64,000 bases of DNA, taken from assembly GCA_937995735.1 (NCBI GenBank), contig CALKIZ010000069.1:1-64000 (forward strand). Direction: 5' to 3'. The DNA comes from an uncultured Neomegalonema sp. GTDB taxonomy: Bacteria; Pseudomonadota; Alphaproteobacteria; Rhodobacterales; Rhodobacteraceae. Below the pieces are notes generated by a model. It did not search any database. It saw only the letters and a program-made list of their open reading frames with translations, and was not told the origin of the DNA. Below are positions 1 through 7,163 of this stretch, in pieces. The translations under genes were made by a program, and so were the position numbers. Within the stretch, counting starts at the first letter, position 1; every line of letters starts with the position of its first letter.

Positions 1-2
1 GG

Positions 3-412
3 AAAACGACAACCTTCGTTGCCGGATTGCGCCATGACCGCATCGTCGCCCCGGTTGCCCTCAACTGTCCGATGAACGGCGAGATATTTCAGGCCTATAT
101 CGATCAATTTCTGGTGCGCGAACTGGCACCCGGCGACATCCAACAGTGATGGACAATCTATCCTCACACAAAAGCGACGCTGTTCGGGAAATGATCGAGG
201 ATGCTGGCGCTGAACTGCTATTCCTGCCGCCCTACAGTCCCGATCTGAACCCCATCGAACAGGTCTTCGCCAAGCTGAAACACCTCGCTCCTGAAATTAC
301 GCGAAAAGCTGCTACGCGAACAGTCGGTGCTCTCTGGGACGAAATCGGACGCCTCATCAACTGCTTCGCACACCATGAATGTGCCAGCTACATCACCAAT
401 AGCGGATATTGA
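3..412 (+). pseudogene. IS630-family transposase, 3' part, frameshifted
   Basis: The reading frame open from position 3 gives KTTTFVAGLRHDRIVAP and ends at a TGA at 147-149. The next frame, from 146, continues the same protein with MDNLSSHK and LFLPPYSPDLNPIEQVF. These are the second and third parts of the DDE catalytic domain of IS630-type transposases; the acidic residues of MDN and of NPIE are visible. The two halves join at GDI/VMDN, where the bases caaca replace the expected whole codon, so the copy is out of frame. IS630 elements can use programmed frameshifting, but I see no slippery run here, so decay is the simpler reading. The N-terminal half lies outside the window. IS630 elements insert at TA, and a TA follows at 436-437, a plausible right end. 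Confidence 0.8.
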
Positions 413-443
413 ACCATGTTAGAAGCAAATCGCTCTAGGCTTT

Positions 444-667
444 CTACTGCTCTGCTGTTAACCTGGTAACTATTTTACGAACCACAGGCGCGACCACCAA
501 TACAGTCGGGAAAGCAACGAGACAAGACGACGCCCAATTCGCCATCCAAGCACCAAAAATACCATCGATAAGACCAAGCACACGGACAGTCGATACGCCG
601 GACACAATCAAAGACATGAACCCCGACAGTAAAAACCAAATAAAACCGGGGCAAATTTCGGCGGCAT
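444..667 (-). pseudogene. DUF2798 small membrane protein, apparent frameshift in a T run
   Basis: The ORF-track frame ending at 444 contains LLSGFMSLIVSGVSTVR and SSCLVAFPTVLVVAPVVR, which matches the two-helix DUF2798 family. The expected family N-terminus, MPPKFAPVLFGF, is found in another frame. It starts at an ATG at 667, two bases after the stop of the upstream aminotransferase. The two frames meet at a run of five T on the coding strand (631-635); six T would join them into one normal protein of about 75 residues. It is therefore either a real single-base deletion, a homopolymer sequencing error, or a gene read from a non-standard start in the second frame. The function of the family is unknown. 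It sits directly downstream of the aminotransferase and is probably co-transcribed with it. Confidence 0.6.
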
Positions 668-669
668 TT

Positions 670-1935
670 CTAAGCAACCAAACTCGAAGCAGCCGCTTCA
701 ATCGCCTCAATCGTCTGGTTGATATCCGAGTCGGTGAGAGCAAGGCACGGGTACATTTTTGAGGGCGACTTTAAGATACCCTTTTCACGCAATACCGCAT
801 TAAAGCGCCCGTTTATCTCGGCATCACCCGTCAGCCAATCACGGTAATTGCGTATCGGAGTCCCGGTAAACACCACATCGAATAATGTCGGATCACCTAC
901 AATCTGATGCGCGATGCCGCGTTTCCCAAGGGATTCAGTCAGTGCGCTCTGCAATGTTTTTCCGAGCTCACGTAGACGATCATAATTGCCGGGACGGCGT
1001 AATATTTCCATGGTCTTTAAGCCGGCAACCGATGCAACCGGATTTCCGCTTAGTGTCCCAAGTTGCATAAGAAATCCATCGGCCCCAACTTTTCCTTTAT
1101 CGAAATGTGCCATGATTTCGGTCTTACCAGCGGTAGCCGCAAGGGGAAAACCGCCCCCAATAATCTTACCCAATGTGCACAGGTCAGGTGTTACGCCATA
1201 CAGCTCTTGCGCGCCGCCATAGGCAAAGCGAAACCCGGTAACGACCTCATCAAAAATGAGGACTATACCGTGTTTGTCGGCCTCCTCACGCAGCGCTTCG
1301 AGAAAACCCGGAGCGGGTGGAATAACACGTTGCAGCGGTTCAACAATGATACCCGCAATGTCTTGACCATGCTCTGCTATCAACGAGCGCGCAAAATCAA
1401 TATCATTGAAAGGCGCAATCAACATTTCGTCACGGACACTCTCAGGAATACCCGCCGAATCCGGCACGGCTATGGGAAAGTTTACAAGATTGGTCGGCGC
1501 AAGACTCATCTGCGCTTCTGCGCTCATGCCGTGATAACCACCCTCAAACTTCATCATTTTCGTACGGCCCGTATAGGCGCGGGCAAGGCGCATCGCATAC
1601 ATATCTGCTTCACCGCCGGAAGCCGTATACCTTAACTGTTCGGCGCAGGGAACGGCGCGGCAGATTTCTTCAGCTAGTTCTACCCCCGCCGCATTATTGG
1701 CAAAGAATGTCATGCCTTTAGAAACTTGTTCTTGCACGGCATCGACCACTTCTTCATGGCCATGTCCGACCAGCATAGGACCAGAGCCAATCAGATAGTC
1801 GATAAACTCGTTACCATCTTCATCCCAGACGCGGCTTCCCTTGCCTTCGCGGATTAAAATTGTGTGGTCGAAATTACCAAAACCGCCTGCGGGTAAAACT
1901 TCTTGTGCCCGCGTCATCCAATCCGCCTGCGTCAT
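670..1935 (-). CDS. class III PLP-dependent aminotransferase (glutamate-1-semialdehyde aminomutase-like)
   Basis: This 421-residue protein has the class III aminotransferase layout. IFDEVVTGFR (about 228-237) carries the cofactor-contacting Asp, and the PLP Schiff-base lysine is in TLGKIIGGGFP (about K257). The glycine-rich GSGPMLVGHGH segment and the YTASGGEADMYAMRLARAYTG segment resemble glutamate-1-semialdehyde 2,1-aminomutases. It is probably not the haem-pathway enzyme itself: the GTLSGNP region fits the wider GSA-like group that acts on other amino compounds. The substrate cannot be read from sequence. The next gene on the same strand is the DUF2798 remnant. An Lrp-family regulator lies upstream, also on the minus strand, and could regulate it. 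Confidence 0.85.
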   Translation of the reverse strand: MTQADWMTRAQEVLPAGGFGNFDHTILIREGKGSRVWDEDGNEFIDYLIGSGPMLVGHGHEEVVDAVQEQVSKGMTFFANNAAGVELAEEICRAVPCAEQLRYTASGGEADMYAMRLARAYTGRTKMMKFEGGYHGMSAEAQMSLAPTNLVNFPIAVPDSAGIPESVRDEMLIAPFNDIDFARSLIAEHGQDIAGIIVEPLQRVIPPAPGFLEALREEADKHGIVLIFDEVVTGFRFAYGGAQELYGVTPDLCTLGKIIGGGFPLAATAGKTEIMAHFDKGKVGADGFLMQLGTLSGNPVASVAGLKTMEILRRPGNYDRLRELGKTLQSALTESLGKRGIAHQIVGDPTLFDVVFTGTPIRNYRDWLTGDAEINGRFNAVLREKGILKSPSKMYPCLALTDSDINQTIEAIEAAASSLVA

Positions 1936-2051
1936 CGCGTCAACCCTTCATCTATAACAGCGCCTACCGTAGTGGCGAAATGGCGATCATTTCAATGAGG
2001 GAATTACAGTCAGCAGCAGTTTGTGATACGATCAACAAAGGTCTGGTTAAG

Positions 2052-2504
2052 CTATCCCCGTTCGTCTTTCGGTGATCCCATGACAATATAAGAAGTAATC
2101 GCATTCACCTGTGGAAATGTCCCCAGCACTTCTGTGTGGAAGTGTTTGTATGCGGCCAAATCCGATACTTCTACCCTCAGCAGATACTCTACAGTGCCTG
2201 TAATATTGTGGCATTCACGGACTTGCTGCGCCAGCGCGATAGATTTTTCAAATGCTTCCTGAGCGATTTTGGAATGATCGGACAATCCGACAGTAATATA
2301 AGCAACGAATCCAGCGCCCGTTGCGTGTCGATCCAAAACGGCCCGATAACCCTTGATAACCCCGGTGCGCTCTAACTCTTGCACCCTGCGTAAGCAGGCA
2401 GAAGGCGATAAGCCGACACGATCCGCCAGTTCGGTATTGCTCACACGGCCATCGCGAGCCAGCTCACGCAATATTCTATCGTCTTTTGAATCAGTTTTCG
2501 TCAT
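2052..2504 (-). CDS. Lrp/AsnC family transcriptional regulator
   Basis: About 150 residues from the ATG that gives MTKTDSKDDRIL; the ORF track starts ten residues earlier, but this start gives the usual family length. The N-terminal winged helix-turn-helix is RVSNTELADRVGLSPSACLRRVQELE, followed by the RAM effector-binding domain ending in ITSYIVMG. Lrp-type regulators bind amino acids and often control a neighbouring exporter. This gene is divergent from a LysE-family exporter across a 73-base gap, the classic arrangement for an amino-acid-sensing Lrp that switches on export. It also precedes the aminotransferase on the same strand. Confidence 0.92.
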   Translation of the reverse strand: MTKTDSKDDRILRELARDGRVSNTELADRVGLSPSACLRRVQELERTGVIKGYRAVLDRHATGAGFVAYITVGLSDHSKIAQEAFEKSIALAQQVRECHNITGTVEYLLRVEVSDLAAYKHFHTEVLGTFPQVNAITSYIVMGSPKDERG

Positions 2505-2577
2505 TAATTGCATAATTAGCGCTTTTGTACGCATTTTCGCAATAATATATTTCCCAAAACAGCTTACCGTCCCGCCT
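2505..2577. promoter_or_regulatory. divergent promoter region between Lrp-type regulator and LysE exporter
   Basis: This 73-base AT-rich gap holds both start regions and the run aataatatatttccc. Lrp regulators favour such AT-rich DNA. No exact palindromic operator was found; the call rests on the divergent layout. Confidence 0.45.
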
Positions 2578-3174
2578 ATGACTTATGATATTTTCTTCGC
2601 TTTCGCGACGTTCTGCTTTGTCTCTTCGGCGACACCGGGACCAAATAATCTGATGCTGATGGCATCCGGGGCCAATTTTGGCATCAAGCGCACGATCCCC
2701 CATTGGCTTGGTATTGGCATTGGCTTCACAGCGATGATCGTGCTGGTTGGTGTGGGGTTAATACAGGTCTTCGACGCTTTTCCAATCACCTATACCGTTC
2801 TCAAGATTCTCAGCGTCGGGTATCTGCTTTATCTCGCGTGGAAGATCGCAAACGCTGCCCCGCCGAGCGAGGCAATCGAGACTGGCAAGCCGTTGAGCTT
2901 TCTGCAAGCCTGCGCCTTTCAATGGGTCAATCCAAAGGCTTGGGCGATGGCGCTTACGGCCATTAGTGTCTACACACCCACAGAGGGCCTCATCGCGATT
3001 TTGACCACGGCATTGATCTTCGGCGTGATCAACCTGCCCGCTTGCAGCCCGTGGATGTTCATCGGGCAGCAGATGCGGCGTTTCCTGACCGACCCTAAAA
3101 AACTCCGCGCCTTCAATATTCTGATGGCAGTGTTATTGGTTGCGTCGCTCTACCCGATCCTGCTGTCTGAATGA
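2578..3174 (+). CDS. LysE/RhtB family amino acid exporter
   Basis: The protein of 198 residues starts at MTYDIFFAFATFCFV; the ORF track's longer start runs back through the neighbouring regulator and is rejected. It has the family's N-terminal SSATPGPNNLMLMASG signature (about 14-30), LGIGIGFTAMIVLVGVGL as a second helix, and FQWVNPKAWAMAL in the middle, with about six hydrophobic segments. LysE/RhtB proteins export basic or neutral amino acids by proton exchange at the inner membrane. The divergent Lrp-type gene is the likely regulator. The exported amino acid is unknown. Confidence 0.92.
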   Translation: MTYDIFFAFATFCFVSSATPGPNNLMLMASGANFGIKRTIPHWLGIGIGFTAMIVLVGVGLIQVFDAFPITYTVLKILSVGYLLYLAWKIANAAPPSEAIETGKPLSFLQACAFQWVNPKAWAMALTAISVYTPTEGLIAILTTALIFGVINLPACSPWMFIGQQMRRFLTDPKKLRAFNILMAVLLVASLYPILLSE

Positions 3175-3193
3175 AGCAAAGATGAAGATAAGC

Positions 3194-4291
3194 CTATCCT
3201 AAACTTCGCGCTAGGTATCCGTGGAAATCATGGATCGTCCCTTCGTAATCTGCGGGAGCCAAAGGTCCGGCATCCGCTCGGCTGGACGCCAACCCCGGCT
3301 GCAAGCGTTCCAGCTTTTCGCGGTCCTCGCGGTTCACCTCTTCCCACAGCGCGACCCGCTGCGCGATGGTTGCCGTATCAAGCTCATCTTCCCACACAGA
3401 AAGCGTCCACCGCACCCGCACCGAGCTTGGCGACAAAGGTTGCAGGGACAGAGAAACCGTCAGATTAGCGGCTTGACTGACCACCTGACACGGATAAACG
3501 CAAAATAACGATGACCGATGGCGTTGCTCCGCCGTCAACCCCGGATGCCCTGTACCGCGCGGCGGGGTCGATTGCGGATAGTTTGCATGGTATCCGGTAA
3601 AGCCTTCGCCGCCCTCGAATTTTCGCGACAGCGCTGTGGGCGTGTATCCGTGCAAGGTCACGGGGTGAACGACCGACAGGTGATACCCCTCCATAAAATT
3701 CTCAATGAGGCATTTCCAATTACAGTGCCAAACTTCCTCGGCGCTATGGACAATCTGAAAGTCCTCGACGTGATACGGCGCAACAATGTCTTCTAATCCC
3801 ACCAATGTCGGAGCAAGCGGCAGCGCATCATCGTCGAGGGACACATAAATAAATCCCCGCCATTCTTCGCTGCGATACTCGGGCAAGCGGCAAGATTTCA
3901 TATCCAGAGCGGTGTTTTTCATCCGGGCAGCATTGCGCAGCGCACCGTCCCTCGAATAGCTCCACGCATGATAGGAACAGATGAATTTATCCGCGTTTCC
4001 GCTTCCCTCTGCCAGCGGCATGGCACGGTGGCGGCATAGGTTCGACAACACCCGGATCACATCATCATCGCCGCGCACTACAAGCAACGGCTCACCAAGC
4101 AAATCAGCGGTAAAGAAATCCCCCGCAGACGCCACCTCGTCACACCGGCCAAGGCAGTGCCATCCTTGTTTCAGCATGGTCTTACATTCATGCGCAAAAA
4201 GCGCTTCATCCGAATACGCCTGCCCCGGCAAACTCAGCGCTTTTTCCTGCGGCAATGCAGCGGTTTCGCGGATTATATCAAGCAACTGCAT
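3194..4291 (-). CDS. Rieske non-haem iron oxygenase, alpha subunit
   Basis: This 365-residue enzyme has a Rieske [2Fe-2S] domain with CRH at 86-88 and CSYH at 105-108, followed by a catalytic domain whose mononuclear iron site is ENFMEGYHLSVVH (His204 and His209). The layout resembles GbcA/choline-monooxygenase-like and carnitine-type oxygenases, which hydroxylate an N-methyl group and release formaldehyde. No reductase subunit is adjacent, so it must borrow one. Its ATG overlaps the stop of the upstream DUF1028 gene by one base, so the two are translated together. The divergent partners across the promoter are a GlxB/GlxC-like pair, which hints at a role in methylated-amine metabolism; that is inference. 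Confidence 0.85.
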   Translation of the reverse strand: MQLLDIIRETAALPQEKALSLPGQAYSDEALFAHECKTMLKQGWHCLGRCDEVASAGDFFTADLLGEPLLVVRGDDDVIRVLSNLCRHRAMPLAEGSGNADKFICSYHAWSYSRDGALRNAARMKNTALDMKSCRLPEYRSEEWRGFIYVSLDDDALPLAPTLVGLEDIVAPYHVEDFQIVHSAEEVWHCNWKCLIENFMEGYHLSVVHPVTLHGYTPTALSRKFEGGEGFTGYHANYPQSTPPRGTGHPGLTAEQRHRSSLFCVYPCQVVSQAANLTVSLSLQPLSPSSVRVRWTLSVWEDELDTATIAQRVALWEEVNREDREKLERLQPGLASSRADAGPLAPADYEGTIHDFHGYLARSLG

Positions 4292-4965
4292 CAGTCGTCC
4301 CCAGGCACGCCATAACTCGGCGCAGATTCAGGATTGAGAGCACGGGTTACGTAATCCGAAAGCTGTGGTTTATAAACCTCCCAGACATCGGCCAAACCCT
4401 TGATTGGACACTCTTCAGACCAATCCACCCGTATGTCCGCAACCGGCCAAGACACTTTATCAACCAGCCGCATCCCCGCCGAATGAACCGGCCCAGCCTC
4501 TCCTCCGGCGGCAAGCGCGGCCTGCATGGAGGTAATTAAACGATCCCCGATATGACCGCTCGAGCGCAGGAAAGCATCGACCATCGCTTGCGGCACATCG
4601 GAATTGGCGAGCAAATTACCCGCAGCCGCCACATCCTGCGCCGTTGCCTGTGCCCATGTTCCTAATATCTGATCACCGGACCCGATGGCTGTCGCACCGG
4701 TTTTATCGACCATCAAGACTTGGCGATATTCCGGGAAAGTTCCGGTTGCGCGCAGAATAGAAACCGCTTCCGAAGCCCCCGCCCCCAACTCCATAAGATC
4801 AAGACCGCGCGGTCCGAGCGTCGGATCGGTCACGTTCTGACTCGCCACAGCCCCCACACCAGCGCGCGCATAAGCACAACGCGCAGCTACACAAGGCGAA
4901 GAAGACGAAACTGCAACCCCAAACATGCCAGTCTCAGCGCAACGCGCCACAAGTGAAAAAGTCAT
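4291..4965 (-). CDS. DUF1028 domain protein (Ntn-hydrolase-like)
   Basis: The 224-residue protein begins MTFSLVARC, the family's standard start; the ORF track extends it 72 residues through the divergent promoter without support. DUF1028 proteins have an Ntn-hydrolase fold with a conserved N-terminal segment followed by MFGVAVSSSSP and AGVGAVASQNVTDP, both present. Their reaction is not established; some occur next to amino-acid or peptide catabolic genes. It is the first gene of a two-gene unit with the Rieske oxygenase (one-base overlap) and is divergent from the amidotransferase gene. Confidence 0.85.
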   Translation of the reverse strand: MTFSLVARCAETGMFGVAVSSSSPCVAARCAYARAGVGAVASQNVTDPTLGPRGLDLMELGAGASEAVSILRATGTFPEYRQVLMVDKTGATAIGSGDQILGTWAQATAQDVAAAGNLLANSDVPQAMVDAFLRSSGHIGDRLITSMQAALAAGGEAGPVHSAGMRLVDKVSWPVADIRVDWSEECPIKGLADVWEVYKPQLSDYVTRALNPESAPSYGVPGDD

Positions 4966-5107
4966 AAAACCCTCTGAATCATTCCTGAAAAGCTGCGCGA
5001 GATTTTCAAAACCCGCAAGCCGCCAAGAACGCCAAAAGATGTCGTTTTCGCACTTTTCTTGCAGGGCAGCGTGTTCTAGCGTCACAAGGATAGAATGGAG
5101 GCGCTTT
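4966..5107. promoter_or_regulatory. divergent promoter region, DUF1028/Rieske versus GlxB/GlxC-like pair
   Basis: This gap of 142 bases separates two divergent two-gene units and must hold both promoters. No strong palindrome or exact sigma-70 pair was identified by eye. Confidence 0.4.
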
Positions 5108-6019
5108 ATGTGCGGCATTGTCGGGTTATTTTTAAAGAACAAAGCGCTGGAGCCAGAGCTTGGCCGCTTAACCGCGCTCATGCTGCATGAGATGTGTGAT
5201 CGGGGGCCGGACTCAGCCGGTTTTGCAATCTATGGCGGCGGCGATGATCGGGCAAAACTGGTGCTGTTGTCCAAATCCGGCGAGACGGATTGGGCCGCGA
5301 TGAAGGACCAGCTTGTCGCGGAATTATCGGCGGAGATGGAACTCGAGACACTCCACGATCACGCAATCATCCGCACGAGTGCCGATGGCCGCGCCGTTCG
5401 TCGCTGGATTATCGACAACGCGCCTGACGTGACGGTGCTGTCTTTGGGTAAAAACATCGAAGTCTTCAAAGGTGTCGGTGATCCTGACCGTGTTGCCAAA
5501 GATTTCGGGCTTGCAGAGCGCACCGGAACCCATGCGATTGCTCATACGCGCATGGCCACCGAAAGCGCGATCACAACGGCAGGGTCGCACCCGTTTTCCA
5601 CTGGCGCGGATACATGCCTCGTTCATAACGGGTCACTCTCGAACCATAATAATCTGCGCGAAATGCTGATGACCCATGGCGAGCAATTCCAGACCGAGAA
5701 CGACTCCGAAGTCGCCGCAGCTTATCTCGCATGGCGCATGTCCGAGGGCGATACTCTGAACCAAGCATTAGAATCCGCGCTGCGCGATCTCGACGGGTTT
5801 TATACCTTTGCAATCGGAACCGAGAATGGGTTCGCCGTGTTGCGCGATCCGGTTGCCTGCAAGCCTGCTGTGATTGCCGAGACCGATGATTGGGTTGCAA
5901 TGGCGAGCGAGTTCCGCGCGATTGCTCCGCTCCCCGGTGTCGAGAATGCAAAGATTTATGAGCCGGAACCCGCTAAGATTTACTCATGGAGCCATGCGGT
6001 AAAAGGACAAGCGGCATGA
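5108..6019 (+). CDS. class II glutamine amidotransferase, GlxB/MgsA-like
   Basis: The start giving MCGIVGLFLK is certain because Cys2 becomes the N-terminal nucleophile of class II glutamine amidotransferases; the ORF-track start 61 codons upstream would bury it. The 303-residue domain contains CDRGPDSAGFAIYG, the ammonia-releasing core GTHAIAHTRMATES and LVHNGSLSNHNNLR. It hydrolyses glutamine and passes ammonia to a partner. In N-methylglutamate synthase and the rhizobial glxBCD set this subunit pairs with a GXGXG protein and an FMN glutamate-synthase-like subunit. Here the GXGXG gene follows with an ATGA overlap, but the FMN subunit is absent from the window. Confidence 0.88.
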   Translation: MCGIVGLFLKNKALEPELGRLTALMLHEMCDRGPDSAGFAIYGGGDDRAKLVLLSKSGETDWAAMKDQLVAELSAEMELETLHDHAIIRTSADGRAVRRWIIDNAPDVTVLSLGKNIEVFKGVGDPDRVAKDFGLAERTGTHAIAHTRMATESAITTAGSHPFSTGADTCLVHNGSLSNHNNLREMLMTHGEQFQTENDSEVAAAYLAWRMSEGDTLNQALESALRDLDGFYTFAIGTENGFAVLRDPVACKPAVIAETDDWVAMASEFRAIAPLPGVENAKIYEPEPAKIYSWSHAVKGQAA

Positions 6020-6702
6020 GCGATACCTTGCTGCGCAACACGACGCTCGATGTCGCCGCCTCCTCCGTTCGCGATGTTAACCGCGCGCTGAAAGCGGCGG
6101 ATGATGGGTCGTTTCAGGTTCTCAATTCCGGCGGCGCTCATGCACTCGCTTGTGGATTGGATGCCCCTGTTGACGTTACGATCAAAGGTCATGCGGGGTA
6201 TTACTGTGCAGGCATGAACAAACATGCCAGCGTGACGGTTGAGGGCAATGCCTCAACGGGACTTGCCGAAAACATGATGAGCGGCACGGTGCGGGTGAAA
6301 GGCAATGTCAGCCAATCCGCAGGCGCAACAGCGCATGGGGGCTTGCTTGTGATCGAGGGGGATGCCTCTGCAAGATGTGGCATTTCTCTCAAAGGCGCAG
6401 AGATTGTCGTTGGTGGCTCGGTCGGGCATATGAGCGCGTTCATGGCCCAAGCAGGAGCTTTAGTCGTTTGCGGGGATGCGGGCGAAGCACTCGGAGACTC
6501 AATTTATGAGGCCCGCCTTTACGTGCGCGGCTCCGTCGCCAGCCTCGGCGCGGATTGCATCGAAAAAGAAATGCGCGATGAACACCGAGAACAGCTAGCC
6601 GACTTGCTATCACGAGCAGGAATGGACGCAAACATAGCAGATTTCAAACGCTACGGCAGCGCGCGCCAGCTTTATAATTTCAAGATTGATAATGCTTACT
6701 AA
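6016..6702 (+). CDS. GXGXG-domain protein, GlxC/MgsB-like (glutamate synthase alpha C-terminal homologue)
   Basis: The 228-residue protein starts at an ATG overlapping the upstream stop (ATGA). It is built of repeated beta-helix turns with the pattern GxxGxxxG: GHAGYYCAGMNKHASVTVEG, MSGTVRVKGNVSQSAGA, HGGLLVIEGDASARCG and GAEIVVGGSVGHMSAF. This is the fold of the C-terminal domain of glutamate synthase, which forms the structural core next to the FMN domain. In N-methylglutamate synthase it is the middle subunit. With the preceding amidotransferase it makes two thirds of such an enzyme. The gene downstream is not the FMN subunit but an AT-rich DUF2513 gene, so the third subunit is lost, lies elsewhere, or is not needed. 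Confidence 0.85.
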   Translation: MSDTLLRNTTLDVAASSVRDVNRALKAADDGSFQVLNSGGAHALACGLDAPVDVTIKGHAGYYCAGMNKHASVTVEGNASTGLAENMMSGTVRVKGNVSQSAGATAHGGLLVIEGDASARCGISLKGAEIVVGGSVGHMSAFMAQAGALVVCGDAGEALGDSIYEARLYVRGSVASLGADCIEKEMRDEHREQLADLLSRAGMDANIADFKRYGSARQLYNFKIDNAY

Positions 6703-6731
6703 ACACTCACAAATTTGAGAAGTTGCAAATT

Positions 6732-7130
6732 ATGAAACGTGACATGGATTTGATCCGCCAAATTTTACTTGATTTTGAGAACGGCAAAAAATCGTGGTCT
6801 TGTTTAACAAAATCTGTTGCTGATGCGATTTGCGCTGAAGATGAGCATGTAGTCCCCGACGACATAGCAAAAGCGCATGACTACCATATAAACTTGCTGG
6901 TGATTGGAGGCTTTATTGAGGCGGAAAGAAATTCGGCTAGCGTTTGGTATATAGAGAGAATGACGTGGCATGGACATGATTTTATCGACTCCGTTCGTGA
7001 TAACGATATTTGGAAGGAAACTAAGAATGCAGCGAAGTCTGTAGGCGGTTGGAGCGTCGAAATTTTAACGTCTCTTGCGAAAGGCTTCATTAAAACGAAA
7101 CTTCAAAGCCTAACCGGTATGGATTTGTAA
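6732..7130 (+). CDS. DUF2513 family protein
   Basis: The 132-residue protein starts at MKRDMDLIRQILLDFE; the TTG three codons earlier in the track lacks support. DUF2513 proteins share this N-terminus, the HDYHINLLVIGGFIEAE segment of a winged-helix-like fold, and the RMTWHGHDFIDSVRDNDIW core, all present here. They are common in prophages and mobile islands, and their function is unknown. The gene is clearly richer in A and T than its neighbours, which suggests recent transfer. It sits where the third subunit gene of a glxBCD-type set would be expected. Confidence 0.85.
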   Translation: MKRDMDLIRQILLDFENGKKSWSCLTKSVADAICAEDEHVVPDDIAKAHDYHINLLVIGGFIEAERNSASVWYIERMTWHGHDFIDSVRDNDIWKETKNAAKSVGGWSVEILTSLAKGFIKTKLQSLTGMDL

Positions 7131-7163
7131 TTATAATAAACGCTTAGATTACTATTACTTGAG

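Noticed and set aside
1063-1635. 190-residue plus-strand ORF opposite the aminotransferase
   Set aside because: It is fully antisense to a well-supported gene and shows no family pattern.
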